A stretch of DNA of 64,000 nt, from contig QNGE01003068.1 of the NCBI GenBank assembly GCA_008508345.1, forward strand, positions 1 through 64,000, read 5' to 3'. The notes under the pieces are model-generated. The model was not told the origin of the DNA and searched no databases. It worked only from the letters and a program-made list of their open reading frames with translations. The position numbers were made by a program, and so were the translations under genes. The stretch is from Paragonimus westermani. Lineage: Eukaryota; Platyhelminthes; Trematoda; Plagiorchiida; Troglotrematidae. Below, piece after piece: positions 10,981 to 18,340 of the stretch (the stretch's first letter is position 1; every line of letters begins with the position of its first letter).

Positions 10981-11569
10981 ACTTTTTGTTGATAACTTGG
11001 AATTCACAGAACTAACCAGCTTCGATAATTGTGTAGTTGGTAAACCTGTGGTTATTAGCAACATGTTTGAGTGGCTATTTTTTTGTAGTGATGTTTTTCT
11101 TGGAGCGCAGCATTGCAGTCCATTAGGATGGATTAGTGTGCTAGACGAGACGGTCACTTGTGGTATCACTAAACGTTTGAATTCTGTTTTCCAGATACGC
11201 GCATCACTTAGGTATAACAGATACATTGGAAATTCCAGTATCTTCTTCCCAGTAACACTCTTGAGGACCGGGAACTCTCACTTTACTTGGAATTCATTAA
11301 ACGATCTACCCATGACAACGTGTGTTCGGCCGTGTCGTTGAATATATTATAAACTGAGACTGGTCATTCTCTCCAGTACACTCGAGATATAGGCAAAACA
11401 GTCATTCCACCCCTCAATCATTTATTTGTTTCAACAAATGGACAGTCATTTTGGGCTATCCACGTATAGATAACCGGCTGGAATGAATAATGTACCGAAC
11501 TCACTGACTCGATTAATATCGCCCAACAGTTTCCGTGACGGGCTGCTCTAGATTTTCAACCCCCTCTCG

Positions 11570-11812
11570 TTACTCTAGTTTGCCCGGCATCCTATATTTT
11601 ATAGACAGTTTGGAAGGAATGTTCGTGTACGAACGAACATTGCATCCGAAACTGACAGGCCAAGGGTAGCATCCGGTAAATAACTCGTCCAGGCTATTGT
11701 GCAGGGTACCAAGGCACACAGAAACCAGTGAGATACCTGGTCGGACAAGCGACCTGTCCGTGCGGCCATAGAACAACAAATATGTGAACGTTAGACCATT
11801 CCAGGCAGTCAA
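11570..11812 (-). pseudogene. PLE GIY-YIG endonuclease fragment
   Basis: The minus-strand frame reads 'YLLFYGRTDRSLVRPGIS', like 'YIGRTDRCLxxRxxEH' of the Penelope GIY-YIG domain with the I of YIG lost. It continues through a degraded 'SLDELFTGCYPWPVSF', which fits 'SIxxHLxxTGHxVDPxxSF', to 'RSYTNIPSKL'. It is isolated: no RT part is seen upstream and no recognisable ribozyme downstream. Confidence 0.55.
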
Positions 11813-12685
11813 GTAAAGTGCATCGAAGGGCGGGATGCGTTACAGCTTCTTACTGTCTACAACGTTAGCTGAACCTAAACACTGGACCAAACAAACTCAA
11901 CCTCAGATCATTCAAAAAAGCCGGGTATACCTTCCAGTAATCACACGGTGCAGCGAGTGGATGATGACGTGAGTCAACTCACATCACCCAGCCAACCAAC
12001 GTGAGGGGAAAGCTCAATAAAGATAGCAGCATCACTGCGTTGAAAGTCCACAGTAGTGACTCAGAAGAAAACAGTGTATCATCCAGTAGAATCAAGTAAG
12101 TCATCCAGCAACAAGAACGGGTGAATCAATCTATCAACAGATTACAGCGTTTAAGCTCAGTTTTACACTACAATATATTTTTGATCAACGTCCCATTTTC
12201 CTCGTGATTTCTGGAGAACCAACACCCTGAATCTTGACTACAACGTCACCGCACTCAGTGTTCTGTGTTCCAAATTCGCGCACGTGTGAGCACATGGCTA
12301 TGTTTATCTGACCAGGTTAATAGTCAAGTATAACATGATTATCGAGTAGGATACGGAGGAGCCAACAGGGCTAAAAAAGAGAATCATAAATCATTGTAGT
12401 AGCTACGGAACGAAGCTACAAATTCACGTAAAAATTTACGCACATTTTCCCACCACACACCGCATTCTTTATGCCACGGGACGGCAAGGGGTCAACGGAT
12501 TGCCGTTTATTGTTATTGAGTTAACGAAAAATGTCACAAAAGGAACTCCCGATTAGAAAACAAAGCATTCTCACTTAAAGAATAGGAATTCACCACAACC
12601 GAATGACTTGTTCCGGCTGTACAGTATATGAGTTAATTTACTCATTTGACAAAATGGTGTAAAACAGGAAACTGGGAAACATCAT
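11813..12685. other. unassigned stretch
   Basis: Stops are dense in all frames. No element was recognised before the inverted PLE arm at 12686. Confidence 0.45.
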
Positions 12686-12963
12686 CAAAACCGTTAGAAC
12701 ACGAAACCTGGTAGGTGCAAGCATTTCGTATTGACTCGTGAGTACCAAATCTACGATAACAGGAAACGGGATTTTTATATCGAGCAGTTGGGGGGGCAGA
12801 GTGGATAGTCAATCAGTGGATTAAGAAATGCCACTAAGTCCAGGGAATGGTCCAGTTTACAAGCAATTGTTTCCGAACACACAGGGTCGGCCTCAGTTGA
12901 CTGATTGCGACCGCCTCGGCAAACCGCAGGAATCTTAGATTGGAGTGACGTAATAGGATTCTG
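12686..12963 (-). mobile_element. inverted copy of the PLE 3' end (left arm)
   Basis: Read on the minus strand, this is the last part of the PLE coding region ('LRFLRFAEAVAISQLRPTLC' in the frame covering 13073-12834) followed by its 3' UTR and ribozyme motif. It mirrors 13102-13375 on the plus strand. The inner end meets plus-strand PLE coding sequence at 12964 with no spacer. This is the inverted-terminal layout seen in Penelope-type insertions. Confidence 0.8.
12708..12748 (-). ncRNA. hammerhead ribozyme motif, core-mutated copy
   Basis: On the minus strand: stem I 5' strand TTGGTA, then CTCACGA where the core should be CTGANGA, stem II loop GTCAATAC, GAAA, stem III TGCTTGCA, then CC and stem I 3' strand TACCAG. 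Stem I still pairs over six positions. The core G is changed to C, and the U of the cleavage-site UH is C, so it should not cleave. Its partner in the right arm (13319-13359) is intact. Confidence 0.7.
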
Positions 12964-13415
12964 AAAGAACATTTGCCCAAATGGGTGCAGAGCTCTGTAT
13001 TACAGAAGAACGATAATGTCGTTGAAACTCGCAAACAACCAGCGTCCGCAGTCGCAAGACACGTTCTGACCACTGGTCACGTTAGCGACCCAGTTGGTGC
13101 ATCCAGAATCCTATTACCTCACTCCAATCCAAGATTCTTGCGGTTTGCTGAGGCGGTCGCAATCAATCAACTCAAGCCGATCGTGTGTGTTCAGAAACAA
13201 TTGCTCGTAAACTGGACCCTTCCGTGGATCTAGTGACCTTTCCTAAACCAACAGTTGAGTATACACCCTGCCCCTCTGACTTCTCGATATAAAAATCCCG
13301 TTTCCTGTTATTGTAAATTTGATACTGACGAGTCAATACGAAATGCTTGCATCTGTCAGTTTTCGTGTTCTAACGGTTTTTGTTGAAACTTCTGAAGGGA
13401 ATGAACTGTTTCAAA
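12964..13415 (+). mobile_element. PLE C-terminal fragment with 3' UTR
   Basis: The plus strand starts mid-domain at 'KEHLPKWVQSSVLQ' and reads through 'ETRKQPASAVARHVLTTGH', 'LRFAEAVAINQLKPIVCVQK' and a terminal 'NWTLPWI' followed by TAG at 13231-13233. Only the end of the GIY-YIG region and the C-terminal tail remain. The 3' UTR carries a hammerhead motif and shares its last bases ('gaactgtttcaaa', to about 13415) with the copy at 44841. This is the same subfamily as the long copy at 45-46.7 kb. Confidence 0.85.
13319..13359 (+). ncRNA. hammerhead ribozyme, intact core
   Basis: A 41-base motif: stem I 5' strand 13319-13324 (TTGATA), CTGACGA 13325-13331, stem II GTCAATAC 13332-13339 (two pairs and a tetraloop), GAAA 13340-13343, stem III A13343 to T13352 with ATGC pairing GCAT, cleavage-site base C13353, stem I 3' strand 13354-13359 (TGTCAG, six pairs, two of them G-U). 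All core bases match the hammerhead consensus CUGANGA/GAAA/UH. Penelope-like elements are known to carry such ribozymes in their terminal regions. Self-cleavage would fall after 13353. Confidence 0.85.
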
Positions 13416-13730
13416 ACATTATCATCTCGAACGAGTGTAATGAGGATTTATGCAGTCGGGTGTTTCATCTGGTCGTTCTGCTATAGAACAAGACTAAATA
13501 AACTAACACATTTGCTGCATTAAAAACAATCCAACCATCACCGCAAAATAGTAAACAGGTAACATATTGACTCACAGCCGACGTCTGATAGAGTTGCAAA
13601 AATGTATCGATTGGACTGGAAGAATTATTAATGTTATAAACTATTCTACAAACCATACCCTGCCATTGTTAGCTGGCATATTCATCCAATTTCCTTTGTT
13701 GCTGCGCGTCGTTTCTGGAGTTTTTGCTAG

Positions 13731-13929
13731 ACAAATAGACAATGAATTTGGGATGAAATTGTACCATTTTGTTAGTTTTGATGGACATGCCAGTAGTAAA
13801 CGTTGCAGTCAAATTTACGACGACCGACAAATTAAAACACGGACAGCAGCCGTTTCAAAAGAATTTCGTGCCATCGAACAATTTATCCGTAAAGTGACTT
13901 ACCTCTACAAGGGTCACCAGAAGGCCTGA
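13731..13929 (+). CDS. unidentified exon-like frame, possible last exon
   Basis: A pyrimidine-rich run ending 'tttttgctag' at about 13730 could be a splice acceptor. After it a frame reads 'QIDNEFGMKLYHFVSFDGHA' and continues to 'VTYLYKGHQKA' and a TGA at 13927-13929, about 65 residues, hydrophilic, with a mixed and natural-looking codon set. The frame is also open upstream to 13567, but the upstream translation looks like intron. I recognise no domain. An open frame of this length is not significant by itself in this window, so this is a candidate only. Confidence 0.3.
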
Positions 13930-14063
13930 ACAGCCTGAAGACCTTGGTGCGCACTAATGTAGTCATATGGACAGTCATTCAAACTGCATGAGCGCAAACG
14001 CTGTTACAAGTCCAACAGATTCATCATACATTATTCATTGGTAGCAACTGTAAGCGAGTTACT

Positions 14064-14303
14064 CTAGTTATCTCCTGGCGAAATGCGTTTGGCGAGATGT
14101 AAAAATGTGATAAATGAATATATGGGGTCACTGAAACCAGCACAGAATCCACTCTCCTCATACAGTTGTAAGGAAGAAACATAGCTATTGATAAACAGAT
14201 AAACACGACGCCCAAACTGTTCAACTTCATTCGGACTAAATTTGGTGCGGATATCTTGCAACGGATTAATAAAAGAAACATAAATCCTGAATCCATTGTG
14301 CAC
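14064..14303 (-). CDS. unidentified exon-like frame
   Basis: The minus-strand frame reads 'GFRIYVSFINPLQDIRTKFS', then 'NEVEQFGRRVYLFINSYVSS', and ends 'AKRISPGDN' with TAG. The composition, with regularly spaced aromatic and acidic residues, looks more like protein than most frames here. I see no clear splice donor before the stop, so it would be a terminal exon; acceptor choices (after 'gtag' or after 'ttcag') are both weak. No family is recognised. It lies downstream, on the same strand, of the leader exon at 16158-16242, but the exon phases I can propose do not match well. Confidence 0.3.
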   Translation of the reverse strand: MHNGFRIYVSFINPLQDIRTKFSPNEVEQFGRRVYLFINSYVSSLQLYEESGFCAGFSDPIYSFITFLHLAKRISPGDN

Positions 14304-14305
14304 AA

Positions 14306-16155
14306 GCTACATTCTCCAATCTTCTTGATGAACCCAAGATCTGGATTATTGAAACAGGATTTGAACTACTAATGATTCACCGTCTAGGTATGAAGCTTAG
14401 AGATGTTTATTCGGCAACTCACTGCTCATTACCCGGATGAAAAATTCACAGACATGGAGTTCCCTTAGAACCAAAGTTTGCGATTACAAACTATGGTATG
14501 ACTGATTTTCCCAGATCCGAACGAATTTCAAAGAAGTCACAGCAACACTCAGAACAACCCACAATTCCCGCTTTGCACTCACACTTTGTTTACAAGTAAT
14601 AGACCTAGTTGGTAATGACGCGAACAATGCATAAGACATACTTCCCTATTTAGGTGTATGTAGGGGTGAGTATCGCGAAGATCAGGCTTTAGCAGTAGAG
14701 GTGATGTTGCACTTGTTGAACGTCTCGCGCAATGATGCCTCTTAGACATGCTCAACAAACGAAGTACAACTTCATCCTCTCTGAAGGTGTACAACTGTTA
14801 GCAAATAACGATAGTTGCAAAGCAGACCCATTCGAACTGAAAAATAGTCCCCTCTATTGGAGGTTTTCACAGGACCAGATTAGTACGAGCTATCAAACAA
14901 AATGAATGCAAATTGAACACCCTGTTTTTTAACCTTGTTTAACAGTGCACATACTGAGTTTTACTGCCAGAAGATACGTGGTAACGTTTGATTTCATAAC
15001 AAAAACGAATGTGAGGTTATCATTACTGGAATCTTACGGAAGGAGTGCAGCGCCAACTACTCTATTAAAACTGATGGTCAATTAATGTTAGAAACTATTT
15101 GTTCGAAGTGGTTATTTAACTTGGGATGCAAGGATTTCATAAGTTTAGTGGCAACGGTGCAATACCGATTGGCAAACAGTTCATCATTGTCACACGTTTC
15201 ATTCTATTTATACGAAGCAGTGTCTAACAACTGGGTGTTATAATCAAAACTAATACCATTTAGTATGTTCGCAAACGACCACTGTGTGGACCCTGTAACA
15301 AACAAGCTTCCAGCGACACACACCAGGCTTGCTAACGAACATTGTGTGGGTTCGGTCACTTTCCAGTTTTCTAAATTCGCCACATCGTTAGCAAGATGGA
15401 GTAGCCCCGAACATGGTTGAAACTATTGGGTTAACTGTCACTTAAACGTTGAACAGCACATTCGCAGGAAATCGCACCGTTCGAACCCACATGGACTTTT
15501 CATACCATTAAACAAAATGTCGTCCACTAAGTTTGCTAACTTCCGCAGTTTCAACCGGAAAGGCTATTCTAATCGTACGGTTGGTGAGTGAAGTTAAAAC
15601 GCTAATTGCATCTTCCCGTAAGATTAAGGGGCCATCTGAGTATTATTTACCAGAGAACATGACTAAGGGTTTCATATGAAAGTTCACCAGTGCCTAGGAT
15701 GAGGTCATTGGTGCAGTTGCCAGCAAGATTGCCTCAGGAAGACGTGACGGGAGCTCTAGTTCCGGCTACGAAAAGGGTATGCACTAGTGACAAACTATCA
15801 CAAAATTGAAACTCGAGCCTAATAATTCGTTTCAAAAGCGGCTGACTGAAAAGGCTTTTGAGAATAAATGGCTGCATGTAATTTTGCGTGTTGTCTTTCA
15901 TCGGTCACAATCCACTAATGATTACGCTGATCAAGTAACACGTTGACGTGGACATGACAAGTAATGTAGGTTACGTGTCAATATCCAGTTGATCTGAATT
16001 AGTAACAGAATCAATTACAACACATGGAGTGGTTTCATTATAAACTGAAAGTCAGATGATAACACGGGATGGACAAATGCCGGTGGATTTCAGACTAGCT
16101 GAAACAACCCGGAAAATCGGTATTAAAATAGTTGGCTGTATACTATTGATGACTC
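14306..16155. other. unassigned stretch
   Basis: No recognisable coding or repeat family. If the leader exon at 16158 is real, this would be its first intron (minus strand). Confidence 0.4.
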
Positions 16156-16157
16156 AC

Positions 16158-16242
16158 ATTTCTTAGATAGCGCCTCTTTCGTAGTCATTGACAAAATGAG
16201 AAACAAACAGGAGAAAGCAACGAAACCAATACTCATCGCCAT
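16158..16242 (-). CDS. candidate first exon encoding a secretion signal
   Basis: From ATG at 16242 the frame reads 'MAMSIGFVAFSCLFLILS' then 'MTTKEALSKK' and meets GTGAGT at 16157-16152, a strong match to the splice-donor consensus; the exon would end after one base of a codon (phase 1). The first 18 residues have the hydrophobic core of a signal peptide. The start is chosen because the TATA-like box sits 34 bases upstream and the longer upstream frame would read through the promoter. Fluke genomes are known for secreted proteins assembled from a signal exon plus small exons, which is one possible identity; I could not find the following exons. Unproven as a gene. Confidence 0.4.
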
Positions 16243-16275
16243 ATCACAACGAATTCCAAGTTGGACTGTACACCC

Positions 16276-16285
16276 GAATATATAA
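16276..16285 (-). promoter_or_regulatory. TATA-like box upstream of the leader exon, copy 2
   Basis: TTATATATTC on the minus strand lies 34 bases upstream of the ATG at 16242, at the position expected for a TATA-driven promoter with a short leader. Confidence 0.5.
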
Positions 16286-16966
16286 ACCACTGAATCAAAC
16301 CAACTGAATGAATATCGTTGAACAACACGACACTGAAATCTCAGAGAACTCTCATCGGACACTCAAATTCTGAAGGATGCCACAGTTCCTTCCGATCTCA
16401 CGGACCCACTCATTTAACAGTCTACTCAAAACATTCAGCTTTTTGAATGCACCGTCCTCAACTGTCCGCACTAACACTCGTGCTCTACTCACGCGGTCGT
16501 TTGCATGAAGTGACGAGGTTTTCGCGTGTGATTGAGCTGGTCACCTACACACCAGATTGAACGAGAATGGAGTTATGGTGTATTATCAGACCGAATGAGC
16601 TTGGACCGTGTCCACGTCGAATGCAGTGGATCTGTTCGAACTCGGTGTTTTTCAACAAAACCGAAATGTAGTTTGCTGCCGCCATCTAGATTTTATATGA
16701 ACCATTTTGTTGTGATGTTCTATTCGGGCTTTCTGTAGTGTATTAAGAGTGAACGTAAATAACTTCAAATGAACCTTGCTGTTTCAGCACGAAAATCTCG
16801 CTCAACAACATCAATGAATGTTGGATGGAGTAAGGTTAAACGTTAACCACCACGCAAGTAGGCCAATCCCGTAGAAGCTAACAATTGACGAGCAAAAATC
16901 AATTAATTCAATAGAAAAAAAGAGGTTAGTAGAGTATGTGGTCTAATTATCAGGCTAGAAGGCATA

Positions 16967-17389
16967 ATGGAGATTACAAAGAGCGAGAATGAGTTTTTCT
17001 CTGTACGTCGACCAACTTTACACTTAGCTTTGAAAACCTGCTGCATAGTCGAACCTTTTTGTCTCCCAGTTGATTACCTTAAGGAACTTATGCTTTTATG
17101 TACAGAGAATATCCGTTTTGATTTCGGCGGATTGTCCTATAAGCAATTTGATGGTGTGGCAATGGGTAGCCCATTGGGCCCTACACTTGCAGATATATTT
17201 TTAGGAATGATTGAATTAAAACTATCTGATGCTATAGATGTTGCCAGCCTCTGGAAGCGATATGTAGACGCTATTTTGATTTTTACTACTAATATTCATT
17301 TTGATTCACTCCTAAACCACTTCAATTCTGTTCATCCTAATCTTTCTGTTTCTCATGAGGAGGAAAAAACATCAGTTTATCTTTTCTAG
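16967..17389 (+). pseudogene. PLE reverse transcriptase part, YVDA
   Basis: 140 codons. RT signature 'FDGVAMGSPLGPTLADIFLG' (residues 61-80) and palm box 'LWKRYVDAILIF' (95-106). Penelope RTs have YVDD here; this copy has YVDA, so the second catalytic aspartate is gone. The frame ends at a stop after 'SVYLF'; the correct frame resumes as 'LSFLDILITRRQDGS', so there is a frameshift at about 17370-17385. The first 30 or so residues do not match the family and are probably flanking sequence. Confidence 0.85.
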
Positions 17390-17433
17390 ACATTTTAATC
17401 ACCAGACGGCAGGATGGCTCAGTACAACGCTCA

Positions 17434-18204
17434 GTGCACCGCAAAGCCACTTGGAGCGGTCAGTATTTGCAATTCTCTTCTTTTGCGCCCATTACTTACA
17501 AAAGAGGCCTGGTACGAACCCTGTTTCATAGAGCCCGGGAGATATGCACCGATGATTGTTTACAAGGAGAAGAGGCGAAATTAAGAAAGGTACTGCTTGC
17601 AAACGGTTACCCGGAGAAATTCATCGATGTTCACAGCCAGAAGAGACTGACAAAGTCTGTCGTGAGTACGGTTCCCAAGAAGCAGGTCTTTTTGAACCTA
17701 CCCTTCAAAGGCGATCATATCACAACCGATGTAAGTCAAAAATTACAATCTGCTCTAACTCGCACATTCCCTGCGGCTGAATTGCGATTGCTACTCACAA
17801 CTAGGAGTGTCACTCAGCTTATTCGTAGTCGTGACCTACCGAAATGTTCTGTCTCACATGTAATCTATCAGTTCACTTGCAGTTGCGGTGACATCTATAT
17901 CGGCAGAACAGATCGATGCCTACGACAAAGAATGGCTGAACATATGCCTAGGTGGTTGATACGCGCCATGACGCAACGGACATTGGCAACAGAACAATTG
18001 AGACGAAATCCGACCTCATCCATCACAAAGCACATCATGGAAACAGGTCACGTTGTTGACCCGGCCAACTCGTTTCAAGTTCTGTTACGTAATAAGAACC
18101 CCAAGTTGCTTGCTTTCTCCGAGGCGATGTTGATCAATACTCACCGTCCGGCTTTGTGTGTGCATAAACTGTTGACTCACGCAGTTTGTCTGCCCTGGAA
18201 CTGA
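17434..18204 (+). pseudogene. PLE linker and GIY-YIG endonuclease part
   Basis: 256 codons, in frame with PLE sequence that opens upstream of this ATG at about 17370, so the ATG is not a genuine start. In order: 'RKATWSGQYLQFSSF' (3-17), 'NGYPEKFI' (57-64), 'LPFKGD' (89-94), the GIY-like 'VIYQFTCSC' (143-151), 'YIGRTDRCL' (155-163), the TGH motif (204-206) and 'NTHRPALCVHK' near the end. Full Penelope order is RT, linker, GIY-YIG. The endonuclease would nick DNA for target-primed integration. The domain itself is intact; the element is dead because of the RT lesion and frameshift. Confidence 0.85.
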
Positions 18205-18293
18205 CGACAGTCTTTGTTTCATGTAAACCCAATGGTTGAATGTTTTTGATTGTGTTGCTAACCGCATGTCCTATATATTCTAAGGTTTTACGT

Positions 18294-18334
18294 TCGTGAC
18301 TGAAGAGAGTAAACGAAATGTTAACATCTCGCGA
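18294..18334 (+). ncRNA. hammerhead ribozyme of the 17-kb PLE
   Basis: Stem I 5' strand 18294-18299 (TCGTGA), CTGAAGA 18300-18306, stem II GAGTAAAC 18307-18314 (outer G-C pair, an A-A mismatch, GTAA loop), GAAA 18315-18318, stem III ATG/CAT closing a TTAA loop (18318-18327), cleavage base C18328, stem I 3' strand 18329-18334 (TCGCGA). Stem I has six pairs, one G-U. The core matches CUGANGA/GAAA/UH. Stem II is weakened. The sequence is largely different from the 13-kb motif but folds the same way. Confidence 0.75.
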
Positions 18335-18340
18335 TGTATG

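Larger units (their letters stand above)
16156..16712 (-). repeat. 555-bp duplicated segment, copy 2 (promoter and leader exon)
   Basis: Partner of 7720-8274. The block 16180-16432 is identical to 7745-7997. The flanking parts carry about 20 differences, for instance around 16432-16520. In this copy the reading frame and splice donor downstream of the shared block are intact. Confidence 0.85.
16990..18340 (+). mobile_element. 5'-truncated PLE with RT, GIY-YIG and ribozyme
   Basis: The element begins part-way through the RT (homology starts near 'LPVDYLKELMLLCTEN', about 17065, with weaker sequence from 16990), continues through RT motifs and the linker to the GIY-YIG domain, stops at 18202-18204, and has a hammerhead motif about 90 bases further on. 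It carries one frameshift and one catalytic substitution. It belongs to a different subfamily from the 13-kb and 45-kb copies, being clearly diverged in protein and 3' UTR. Sequence to about 18530 may still be element. Confidence 0.9.

Noticed and set aside
10954..11226. Minus-strand 90-codon frame
   Set aside because: Shadow of the plus-strand frame at 10997-11341; no motif.
14341..14420. Box B-like string on the minus strand suggesting a tRNA gene
   Set aside because: No cloverleaf or convincing box A; at most an old SINE head.
7720..16712. The 555-bp duplicates as LTRs of one element
   Set aside because: No TG...CA ends, no primer binding site or polypurine tract seen, and the interval contains unrelated LINE and PLE remnants instead of gag-pol.
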